DNA of 64,000 nt from NCBI GenBank assembly GCA_028583605.1, contig CM053329.1, positions 40,815,661 through 40,879,660 on the forward strand. The letters run 5' to 3'. The notes below the pieces were generated by a model that saw nothing but the letters and a program-made list of their open reading frames with translations, was not told the DNA's origin and did no database searches. Of this stretch, positions 45,701 through 54,038 are shown one piece after another. The position numbers and the translations under genes were made by a program. The stretch comes from Dastarcus helophoroides. Lineage: Eukaryota > Arthropoda > Insecta > Coleoptera > Bothrideridae. Each line of letters opens with the position of its first letter. Position 1 is the first letter of the stretch.

Positions 45701-46411
45701 ACTTACATTCAAAGTCGCGTGAGTTTAAGGTCGCGTGAGTTCAAGGTCGCGTGAATTCAAGGTCGCGTGAACCCAAGGTCGCGTGAACTCAAGGTCGCGT
45801 GTGCTCAAAGACTCAAGGTCACTTAACTTCGAGATGATTCTAACTAAAGATCACGATAGTTCAACGTCTCGTGATCTCAAGATCATACAAGTTTAAGGTC
45901 ATATAAGCTCAAGGTCATATGATCACAAGGTCAGTTGAGTTCAAGGTCGCGTAAGCTCAAAATCGCGCAATCTCAAGTTTACTTACATTCAAAGTCGCAT
46001 GAGTTTAAGGTCGCGTGAGTTCAAGGTCGCGTGAATTCAAGGTCGCGTGAACCCAAGGTCGCGTGAACTCAAGGTCGCGTGGGCTCAAAGTCATGTGAAC
46101 TCAAGGTAACGTGAGTTCAAAGTCAGGTGAGCCTAATATCGCTTGCGTTCAGGATTAAATTATCTCAAAGTTCCGTCTATTTAAGATCACGTTCGCTCGC
46201 CTTTGCCTGAGATCAAGGTTGAGTAGCTTCAAGGCCACTTGAGTTGAAGGTCATTCTAGCTTAAGATCACGGTAGTTCAATGTCTCGTGATCTCAACGTC
46301 ATGTGATTTTAACGTCTCGTGAGCTCAAGATTACGTGAGCTTAAATTCAGGTGACCAATGTTAACAGTAGAGCATGTTGGTAACGCGTGATGGTCACGCG
46401 AAACCGTAAAT
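42756..46411. mobile_element. possible repeat-carrying element with inverted ends
   Basis: The left edge reads GGTTTCGGTTCACCATCACGC and the right edge, in reverse complement, GGTTTCGCGTGACCATCACGC, enclosing a pure 16-bp minisatellite block. The right edge is the terminal motif of family C. This looks like short inverted ends enclosing tandem repeats, as in some non-autonomous transposons. There is no transposase or target duplication, so the call stays tentative. Confidence 0.35.
42780..46360 (+). repeat. 16-bp minisatellite (GAGTTCAAGGTCACGT)n, second array
   Basis: Units such as GAGTTCAAGGTCGCAT. A 450-bp higher-order repeat is marked by GTTCAAGGTCTAAGTCTAGG near 43521, 43969 and 44427. 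A block near 44965-45110 (GTGCGGTCAAAATTGCGTTA to ATTATATTAGCCAG) is shared with the first array at about 32254-32345. Short A-insertions (AAGGATCAAGG) break the phase near 44200-44370. Confidence 0.95.
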
Positions 46412-46440
46412 TTATTCCTTATCAAAAATTGCTCAATTCA
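46361..46440 (+). repeat. family C terminal segment
   Basis: AGAGCATGTTGGTAACGCG, TGATGGTCACGCGAAACCG and AAATTTATTCCTTATCAAAA match the ends of the family C copies at 60.25 and 61.03 kb. Confidence 0.6.
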
Positions 46441-46717
46441 TTGGCAAATTCTGACCCAATTTTTGTTATAATGTACTTCCGGATTAACTGCTTTTGATAT
46501 TGCAGTACGTGGTTTGAAATTGGTCGAAGTTGTTACTGAAAATCGATTGCTAACAACAAACTTAAATAATTTTAGGCGGCTTTACTACATAAATACGATA
46601 AGCTGGGGTGGAAAATTAAATTAGTTTTAAACATTCCTTGGCTAAACTTGCCACAAATTTCAAGCTCTTGGGGCAATTTGCATAAAAAGTTAACATCTTG
46701 AACAGAAATAAATTAAT
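46441..46717. other. single-copy stretch
   Basis: AT-rich, with no repeat or frame recognised. It is the left flank of the retrozyme insertion. Confidence 0.4.
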
Positions 46718-46729
46718 TCAAAGTTTACC
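46718..46729. repeat. left target-site duplication of the retrozyme array
   Basis: TCAAAGTTTACC, repeated exactly at 47791-47802 on the other side of the family B array. Confidence 0.9.
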
Positions 46730-46919
46730 GTATGCAAGTAGAATGCAACCTAAACTACAAATTAATGCAACCCTCCAGGCGGCGTGTATAGTGAATCATA
46801 GGTAGCTGAACTACCAACAGTTGAAACACTGCCACTTAGCGAAGCGGTTGCTCTTTAGGAAAGTTCCCAGAAGACACGGATTCTAATGCACAGACCAATA
46901 GGTTTGAACATTTATTAGA

Positions 46920-46990
46920 TTAGAAGTTTGGAAACCAAATACTTGTTTCGATCTTGTTAGATCTCGTCAGTTTGGTATATTCAACTCGAA
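46920..46990 (-). ncRNA. type I hammerhead ribozyme, monomer 1
   Basis: Minus strand, 5' to 3': stem I strand ending ACCAAA, CTGACGA (plus 46964-46970), stem II GATCT-AACA-AGATC, GAAA (plus 46946-46949), a two-pair stem III C..G/A..U around AA, cleavage triplet GTA, then TTTGGTTTCC of stem I. Every invariant core position (C3 U4 G5 A6, G8 A9, G12 A13 A14, A15.1-U16.1) is kept. Stem I can pair over about 17 bp with internal loops, as in active natural hammerheads. Predicted cleavage lies between plus positions 46940 and 46939. Confidence 0.85.
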
Positions 46991-47293
46991 TGCTAACAAA
47001 TGTTCCGACAAGTAAGTACTAAAACATTCACAGGCGTCAAGCGAGTGACTCTTAGTTCTACCACCTATTGATCCATAGAGAAACTATGGCCATCGCCAAC
47101 AATGTCGTATGCAAGTAGAATGCAACCTGGACTACACATTCATGGAGCCCTCTAGGCGTGTATAGTGAATCATAGGTAGCTGAACTACCAACAGTTGAAA
47201 CACTGCCACCTAGCGAAGCGGTTGCTCTCTAGGAAAGTTCCCAGAAGACAAGGATTCTAATGCACAGGCCAATAGGTTTGAACATTTATTAGA

Positions 47294-47364
47294 TTCGAAG
47301 TTTGGAAACCAAAAACTTGTTTCGATCTTGTTAGATCTCGTCAGTTTGGTATATCCAACTCGAA
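47294..47364 (-). ncRNA. type I hammerhead ribozyme, monomer 2
   Basis: CTGACGA (plus 47338-47344), GATCT-AACA-AGATC, GAAAC and the same stem I. The cleavage triplet is GTT rather than GTA because plus 47314 is A. GUU still fits the NUH rule but usually cleaves more slowly. Confidence 0.8.
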
Positions 47365-47640
47365 TGCTAACAAATGTTTCGACAAGTAAGTACTAAAACA
47401 TTCACAGGCGTCAAGCGAGTGACTGTTGGTCCATAGAGAAACTATGGCCATCGCCAACAATGTCGTATGCAAGTAGAATGCAACCTAGACTACAAATTCA
47501 TGGAGCCCTCCAGGCGTGTATAGTGAATCATAGGTAGCTGAACTACCAACAGTTAAAACACTGCCACCTGGCGAAGCGGTTGCTCTCTAGGAAAGTTCCC
47601 AGAAGTACAAGGATTCTAATGCACAGACCAATTTATTAGA

Positions 47641-47711
47641 TTCGAAGTTTGGAAACCAAATACCGGTTTCGATCTTGTTAGATCTCGTCAGTTTGGTATA
47701 TCCAACTCGAA
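47641..47711 (-). ncRNA. type I hammerhead ribozyme, monomer 3
   Basis: CTGACGA (plus 47685-47691), GATCT-AACA-AGATC, GAAA, then ACCGGT as stem III and the triplet GTA, followed by TTTGGTTTCCAAACTTCGAA of stem I. ACCGGT is self-complementary, so it cannot close as a hairpin alone but can pair with a second molecule, giving a dimeric hammerhead. Confidence 0.85.
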
Positions 47712-47790
47712 TGCACAGATCGAAACCGGTATTTGGTTTCCAAACTTTGAACCTAATAAATGTTCAAACCTATTGGTCTGTGCATTAGAA

Positions 47791-47802
47791 TCAAAGTTTA
47801 CC
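47791..47802. repeat. right target-site duplication of the retrozyme array
   Basis: TCAAAGTTTACC, identical to 46718-46729. Confidence 0.9.
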
Positions 47803-47900
47803 ATTTAAACTACCAAATTAATTCAGTTCTGCAACGAAAATATTTATCAATGGACGTTTGTCAGTAGTTTTCAATTACTTAGGTAAATAATTTTCCAAAA
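47803..47900. other. short single-copy spacer
   Basis: AT-rich flank between the retrozyme array and the 31-bp tandem repeat. Nothing recognised. Confidence 0.4.
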
Positions 47901-48025
47901 AGTCAAACTGAATACTAAAAATACTCTCAATAGTCTAACTGAATACTAGAAATACTCTCAACAGTCGAACTGAATACTAAAAATACTCTCAACAGTCGAA
48001 CTGAATACTGAAACTACTCTCAATA
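47901..48025 (+). repeat. 31-bp tandem repeat, 4 copies
   Basis: GTCGAACTGAATACTAAAAA followed by TACTCTCAACA, repeated four times with a few changes (GTCAAACTG, GTCTAACTG). Confidence 0.92.
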
Positions 48026-48613
48026 GAGAGAGCTTGCTCTAACTCGTAACTATTCAATCCCATTCAAATATGAAACGGTCCATTGGAAAGCGTTTTCCAG
48101 GACATTCTTCTGGCAAAAGAGCCCCCAATTATCCATCTGACACCCAAATAGAATAACACAATCACACCAATGAAAAATGTGCCAGACGTCACTCGAACAG
48201 AGTAGACTAAACTTACCCTCATTCATCAAAGCAAACCGTGCAACTTTACCAAAATATGTGTCAATTTCTCTCGCTCTCTATTCCGCCGAATTTATAGTAA
48301 AAGCGACGAACGTTGCGCGTCCCTTGAAGATGATAAATCATCCGCCGAAACCGAAATCGTGGCGTCAACAGTTACGAAACTTCGGCAATTTATAACCGGT
48401 CCAAGGTTCACGAGTTCGGACAATGAGAGGGGGTTTTCAACCTTCGCGCCTTTTAATCCGTTAACGCAGGTTCCCTAATTTCCACTTCGCATTTGCTACG
48501 GCGTCCGGGGTTGAATCGAATGTCAGGGAAGCCCCCCTTACAGAGCGTCGCATTGGGAAAACTACGAATGGAATTTCGTTGTAATATTAATTTTAAGTCT
48601 TGAAAATCTAGTG
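48026..48613. other. single-copy stretch, GC-richer
   Basis: Non-repetitive, with a 72-codon frame at 48177-48395 that shows no recognised domain. GC-rich words cluster at 48290-48560 (GGCGTCCGGGGTTGAATCGA). Confidence 0.35.
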
Positions 48614-48720
48614 TTTCTGTTGTTACTTAAGATGCTTCTGTTGTTACTTAAGATGTTTTTGTTGTTACTTGGGATGTTTCAGTTGTTTCTTACGATGTTT
48701 CTGTTGTTAGAATGGTTCTG
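48614..48720 (+). repeat. 21-bp tandem repeat, about 5 copies
   Basis: TTCTGTTGTTACTTAAGATG plus one base, repeated with growing divergence (TTCAGTTGTTTCTTACGATG). Confidence 0.9.
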
Positions 48721-48787
48721 TTATTATTTAACAACGGAAACATGCCCAACAGAAATTAAAACTCGAGCGAACGGAATTTAGTAATAA

Positions 48788-48802
48788 TGGTGGATGCGCC
48801 GG
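48788..48802 (-). repeat. dispersed 15-mer CCGGCGCATCCACCA
   Basis: Exact minus-strand copy in unrelated flanks, about 43 kb from the foldback element. Confidence 0.7.
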
Positions 48803-49269
48803 GCGTTCTCAAATCTTCCATTTAATTAGTGAACGCTTTACGTTGCTTTTTGTTTGGTGGTGGTTTTTTCCTACTGAATTATTAACAAAGTAGTGGAAAA
48901 TTAGCAAGAAAGCATGAATATTAGAGTGGCTTCTGGCAATTTCTTGATTACGTTCTTGTGCTATTCATGAAATAGTGAATGTGATGCGAGGAGCGTTGCG
49001 ATGAGAGGGTTGGTTAAACATTGAGAGATGTAAAGCGACCTGAGGGCACTAGTTAACATGGATATACATGAAAATCTGTTTATTTAAGGGCATGAAGCAG
49101 AGGTTGAGGTGTTTTACATTATTTCAAATGAATGGGATGAGTTCGCTTGTTATACCCGTAAAGTGGAATTCATACTCATTGAGCTTTTTCAACACCCCAT
49201 TCGAATTTTCTGGTAGTGGTACCTGAAATATGCACATTTAGCGCATTATTTAAAAAATTAGACAGTCAC
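48803..49269. other. single-copy stretch, no gene seen
   Basis: Mixed AT-rich DNA; nothing recognised. Confidence 0.4.
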
Positions 49270-49378
49270 ACATCTCTCTGAAGATGCTAGCTTGGCTATC
49301 GAAACGCATTAGAGCAACCTCTGTTGTGTTTTTTAATCTTTCTTGGTTTCAGGGGACAAGATTTGTATTTAATTCTTG
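49270..49378 (+). mobile_element. family A short copy with hammerhead-like motif
   Basis: ATCTCTCTGAAGATGCTAGC, TTGGCTATCGAAACGC, ATTAGAGCAACC, then TTTTTAATCTTTCTTGGTTTC and GGGGACAAGATTTGTATTTAA. The stem III palindrome has changed to ACGCAT. No inverted arm is present. Confidence 0.75.
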
Positions 49379-49387
49379 GAGATTGCC

Positions 49388-49585
49388 GATAGAAGTGAAA
49401 AGTTAAAATTAGGAAATAACAGTGTCTGCGTGGTGCAGTTTGAACCCGCACTACTAGTAAACAAGTCAGAATATTGGAAATCTTTTAAAATAAGTTTTGT
49501 CACACTGACCTATATTTTTATATTTGTGGTCTGGATGCTTATAGTCGTGTGAAACGAATTTAATATTTATTGATAATGAAACACT
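49388..49585 (+). mobile_element. family C copy, possible tRNA-derived SINE
   Basis: A weak A-box-like TGCCGATAGAAG near 49384 and a B-box-like AGTTTGAACCCGCAC near 49437 are about 50 bp apart. The T-arm-like GTGCAG/CCGCAC stem around TTTGAAC pairs except at one place. The body continues with AGAATATTGGAAATC, CACACTGACCTATATTTT, TTTGTGGTCTGGATGCTTA and CGAATTTAATATTTATTGAT, matching 60.05 kb. Confidence 0.45.
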
Positions 49586-49932
49586 TTGCAGTCTAGGTTG
49601 TATTCTACTTGCATACGACATTGTTGTCGAATGGTCATAGTTTTCTCTATGGCCCAATAGATGGGGGTAGTCTGAGAGACATGCTTGACGTTCGTTGACT
49701 CTTTCTGACAAGATCTAACAAGATTGAAACCGGTCTTTGGTTTCCAAACTTCAAAGCTAATAAATATTTAAACCTTATTGGTCTGTGCATTAGAATCCTC
49801 GTCTTCTGGGAACTTTCCTAGAGAGCAACCGCTTCGCTAGGTGGCAATGTTTCAACTGTTGGCAGTTTAACTGATTCACGCCTTTGGAGGGCTGCATAAA
49901 TTTGCAGTCTAAATTGTATTCTACTTGAAAAC
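49586..49932 (+). mobile_element. family B copy with decayed hammerhead
   Basis: Sense on the plus strand. The ribozyme region has CTGACAA (49705-49711, G8 changed to A), stem II GATCT-AACA-AGATT, GAAA (49726-49729), ACCGGT and the canonical triplet GTC ending at 49735. The first stem I strand has diverged (CTCTTT), so stem I no longer pairs. The body follows: CAATGTTTCAACTGTTGGC and others, ending at GTATTCTACTTG. Predicted inactive. A target duplication was not found. Confidence 0.8.
49705..49745 (+). ncRNA. inactive hammerhead remnant, family B
   Basis: CTGACAA in place of CTGANGA loses the invariant G8, although the cleavage triplet is GTC. It is a relic and not a working ribozyme. Confidence 0.7.
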
Positions 49933-50280
49933 GATTCTTGCCTCAAAATTTCCAAGACAAAATATCGAAGATATTCAAATAAAGGTGAAATAAAGTCAAG
50001 ATATGGAGAATTAAGTTAAAATTCGGAGAGAAAACTCAAATTGTAATCTTTTTATTCTCAAAATTCCAAGTTCGAATTCGTAATTGTTACTTTTGTTTTG
50101 GTCTAATTAAGACATTCTAAAAATGTTACTGGAAATGAAATTTTGACTTTTCTTTTGAAATTTCCTCTCAATTTTTTTAAAATCTATACCGATATAAGGA
50201 GAGAACTTTCTGATCAGCTGAAAAACCTAATTATCAACACAGAATCGAAACTACTGAAATTAGAAACATGAAATTTGGAA
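49933..50280. other. AT-rich stretch, no gene seen
   Basis: Loose AAATTTCCAAGAC-like words and T-tracts; nothing assignable. Confidence 0.4.
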
Positions 50281-50790
50281 GTAGGCACCTACTTTCATAG
50301 TAAAAATGAGCAACAAGGAGGGATTTTTGAAAACTTGTACGCTAGGGGGGTGAAATAGTGTTTGAAATTAGCACGGAATACTGCGTTATATAACCTAAAA
50401 TTCTGAGTATTAAATCTTCTATGAAAAAAATATTTGAGCACGTGATTTCAACAATTCAACTCCTAAGGGGGTAACAAGGGGTAAAATGGAAATTTGCAAT
50501 TAGTATGTAACAAAGTTAAAGTTTTATGACCTAACATTTTGTGCAGGTAACCCCTGACAGGAATAATTAAACACGTATTTGGCCTCTAGGGGGGTAAAAA
50601 GTTGGTTTAAAAATAAACTAAAAAAGAAGATTTTCTAAATTTAAGTTATGTAAAGCGGATATGAAATAAACATATACTTGGCCATTTTTAATAATTTGAC
50701 CACTAAGGGGGGAAAAGGGACATCAAAGTTTAGATGCAACATTTTTTAAAGATATGTTTCACAACCCAATACTCTGTGTAACGAATATAT

Positions 50791-51161
50791 TGTAACGCAA
50801 TGTAAATAGATGGAATATAATTTAGAATAGCATTGTAAAATTTAGTAAATAAAAAAAATTTCTAGAAGGATCTGATAAGGGGATAAGGGCGACAACGAAA
50901 CAAATGGCAGATAAGCGTTCCAGAAATTTCGGAAACGATAAGCCTTATCGGCCGAAAAGTTCTAGAAGCCAGGGGCCAAAACTATAAAAGGCGGTCAGCT
51001 TTCCCTCGAGTCAGTCAGTTAGAAGTCAGTGTAGTCAGTGGGTTAGCAATTAGTAAATAAGTAGTGACTTACTGTTCAGTTGAAGTGTGCCGAGCTAATT
51101 TGGTAATAAAGTGGTGTAATTCATACGTGGTAATCTATTCGAACCGATAAGGCCCGTAACA
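50791..51161 (+). mobile_element. solo LTR 3 (ATAT target duplication)
   Basis: 371 bp from TGTAACGCAATG to AAGGCCCGTAACA, flanked by ATAT at 50787-50790 and 51162-51165. TATAAAAG lies at 50983-50990 and TCAGTC at 51011-51016. Heat-shock-like TTCTAGAA (50870-50877, 50960-50967) and TTCCAGAAATTTC (50918-50930) are present. The central NotI-like GCGGCCGC of LTRs 1, 2 and 4 is deleted here (GGGCGACAACG). Confidence 0.88.
50870..51016 (+). promoter_or_regulatory. LTR 3 promoter: HSE-like motifs, TATA, initiator
   Basis: Three HSF-type motifs precede TATAAAAG and a TCAGTC initiator about 29 bp downstream of the TATA box. Confidence 0.6.
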
Positions 51162-53675
51162 ATATGAAAAAAATGACTAAACATTTGGTCGATCTTAAAA
51201 ATTTCAACCCCTAAAAGGGGTGAAAAATAACATTAATTCGTATTAAGATTTTAAATTTACGTTATAACACAAACATTGGGTTTTCAATAACAATTATCGC
51301 CCAACAAGACAAAATTTTTAAAATTCGAAAATTTCAACTCGTTTTCAATTTTCAAAAAATAATCGAAATTTTACAAAACAGACGAGTTTTAATCTTCAGA
51401 AAGTCAAGTTTATCAAAAAATTGAAAATTTTGAAAACTCAAACCTTTTAAAGAGTCGAAATTTTCAAAAAATAACGAAATTTTAGAAAAAGGCGAAATTT
51501 TCGAAAAAATATCGAATTTTGAAAAATATCAAATTTTCAAAAATATCGAATATTGTAAAATATCGAATATTGTAAAATCAAATTTCAAAAGAAAAGGTCG
51601 AAATTTTTGGAGCAGTACCAGTTTTCAAAAATTCAAAAAAAAAGCCAAAATTCAAGATTAGAAAAAAATCAAAATATTAAAAAAAATCGATATTTTTGAA
51701 TGGTCGCACTATTTTCATTTAAGAAAACCAGTTGTAATTTTGATAATGGCAATGATTTTATAAAATCTAAAATTTGAAAAATAAGTCAACAATTTTAAGA
51801 ACGAACGAAATTTAGAAAAAATGTCGAGATATTTACAAAAAAAGTTTATTTTTTTTAAAAAGTCAGAAATTTAAAAAAATAATTAAAAGCGTATAAAATT
51901 GAAAGAAATAAAAAAATGGAAAATTTTCATTAAAATATGACATTTTGAGAAAATCGCAAATTTTCAAAAAAAATCGAAATTTTGCAAAATAGACGAGTCT
52001 TAATCTTCAGAAACTCAAATTTATCAAAAAATTGAAAATTTGGAAAACCAACTTTTTAAAAAGTCGAAATTGTCAAAAAAGGCGAAATTTTGGAAAAACG
52101 CGTAATTTTGAAAAAAATATTAAATTTTGAAAAAATATCGAATTTTGAAAAATATCGAATTTTGAAAAATATCGAATTTTGAAAAATATCGAATTTTGAA
52201 AAATATCGAATTTTGAAAAATATCGAATATTGAAAAAATTAAAAATCTAAAGAAAAGTTCGAAATTTTTGGAGTTGTACCAATTTTCAAAAATTCAAAAA
52301 AAAAACCAAAATTCAAGATTGGAAAAAATCAAAATATTCAAAAAAGTCGAAATTTTTAAATGGTCGTAAGTATTTACATTCAAGAAAATCAGTTGTAATT
52401 TTGATAATGACAAGATTTTAAAAAATCTAAATTTTGAAAAATAGTCAACAATTTTAGAAGTGAACGAAGTTTAGAAAAAATGTCGAGATATTTTAAAAAA
52501 AAGATGATTTTTTTAAAAGTCCAAAATTTAAAAAATAATAATAAAAAAAGTATAAAAGTTGAAAAAAAAAATGGAAAATTTTCCTTAAAATATAAAATTT
52601 TGAGAAAATTGCAAATTTTCCAAAAAAAAATCGAAATTTTGCGAAATGGAAGAGTTTTAGTCTTCAGAAAGTCAATTTTATCGAAAATTGAAAATTTTAA
52701 AAATTCAAACCTTTTAAAAGGTCGAAATTTTCAAAAAAAGCGACATTTTAAAAAGAGGCATAATTTTGAAAAAATATCGAATTTTGAAAAATATCGAATT
52801 TTGAAAAATATCGAATATTGAAAAAATCAAAAATCTAAAGAAAAGGTCGAAATTTTTGGAATTGTACCAATTTTCAAAAATTCAAAAAAACCCAAAATTC
52901 AAGATTTGAAAACACAAAATATTCAAAAAAAAGTCGAAATTTTAGAAAAAGGCGAAATTTTGAAAAAATATCGAATTTTGAAAAATATCGAATATTGAAA
53001 AAATAAAAAGTCTAAGGAAAAGGTCGAAATTTTGTAGATTGTACCAATTTTCATAAATTCAAAAAAAAACAAAATTCAAGATTTGAAAGAAATCTAAATA
53101 TTCAAAAAAAAAGTCGAAATTTTTGAATGGTTGCACTATTTTCATTCAAGAAAATCAGTTGTAATTTTGATAACGGCACGATTTTAAAAAATCTAAATAT
53201 TGAAAAATAATCAATTTAAAAACGAAATTTAGAAAAACTGTCGAAATATTTTAAAAAAAAGGTGGTTTGTTTTAAAGTCAGGAATTTAAAAAATAATAAT
53301 TGAAAACGTATAAAAATTGAAAAAATCAAAAAATCATCGAAAATTTTTATAAAATATGACATTTTGAGAAAATTGCATATTTTCAAAAAAAAAATCGAAA
53401 TTTTGCAAAATAGACGAGTTTCAATCCTTAGAAAGTCAAGTTTATCAAAAAAAGGAAAATTTTGAAAACTCAAACTTTTTGAAAAGTTGAAATTTTCAAA
53501 AAAGGCGAAATTTTAGGAAAAGGCAAAATTTTGGAAAGAGGCTAAATTTTGGAAAAATATCGAATTTTGAAAAATATCGAATATTGAAACAATCAAAAAT
53601 CTAAAGGAATGTTGTTGTACCAATTATCAAAAATTCAAAAAATTTAAATTCAAGATTTGAAAAAAATCAAAATAT

Positions 53676-54038
53676 TGTAACGCAATGTAAATAGATGAAA
53701 TAGGATTTAGGATAGAATTGTAGAATTTAGTAAATAAAAAAGGTTTCTAGAAGGTTCTGATAAGGGGAAAGCGGCCGCGATAACGAAACAAACGGCAGAT
53801 AAGCGTTCCAGAAATTTCGGCATTCGATAAGCCTTATCTGCCGAAAATTCTGGAAGAACGCGGGCCGAAACTATAAAAAGGCGGTCAGTTTTCCCTCGAG
53901 TCAGTCAGTTAGAATCAGTGCAATTAGTGAGTTAGTAGAAGTGAGTTAATTGTAAATTGTGGTGATTCAAGTTGAGTTCAGTAATAAAGTGGGTCTTATT
54001 CGATAAGTGTAATCAATCGAACCGATAAGCCCGTAACA
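53676..54038 (+). mobile_element. solo LTR 4 (ATAT target duplication, visible empty site)
   Basis: 363 bp from TGTAACGCAATG to AAGCCCGTAACA, flanked by ATAT at 53672-53675 and 54039-54042. The neighbouring array units read AATCAAAATATTCAAAAAA without an insertion, which fixes the empty site and the 4-bp duplication. TTCTAGAAGGTTC (53745-53757) and TTCCAGAAATTTC (53806-53818) are perfect three-unit HSE matches. TATAAAAAG is at 53872-53880 and TCAGTC at 53901. The best preserved copy. Confidence 0.9.
53745..53906 (+). promoter_or_regulatory. LTR 4 promoter with two perfect HSE matches
   Basis: TTC-TA-GAA-GG-TTC and TTC-CA-GAA-AT-TTC lie upstream of TATAAAAAG, with an initiator TCAGTC about 30 bp downstream of the TATA box. 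Confidence 0.65.

Larger units (their letters stand above)
46730..47790 (-). mobile_element. family B retrozyme: tandem hammerhead monomers
   Basis: A 1061-bp block is bounded by the 12-bp duplication TCAAAGTTTACC. Head-to-tail monomers start with GTATGCAAGTAGAATGCAAC at 46730, 47107 and 47465 (377 and 358 bp), the third being partial. On the minus strand each holds a type I hammerhead. The right end (about 47715-47790) is an inverted partial copy starting AGATCGAAACCGG, that is a 5' inversion relative to the minus-strand sense. There is no protein frame. Length, tandem type I hammerheads, duplication and lack of coding match animal retrozymes, which are thought to make self-cleaved circular RNA and to use a LINE reverse transcriptase in trans. 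No LINE is visible in this window. Confidence 0.88.
50281..51270 (+). repeat. diverged 121-bp tandem repeat, about 5 copies, split by LTR 3
   Basis: A CTAAGGGGGTAAAAAGG-like landmark occurs at 50342, 50462, 50585, 50703 and 51210. Subtracting LTR 3 and its duplication (375 bp) gives spacings of about 120, 123, 118 and 132 bp. Between landmarks the words ATGTAACAAAGTTAAAG, CCTAACATTTTGTGCA and AACACGTATTTGGCC recur in altered form. Confidence 0.7.

Noticed and set aside
31020..46360. 16-bp minisatellite as a CRISPR array
   Set aside because: There are no unique spacers between fixed repeats, units are contiguous, and the genome is eukaryotic.
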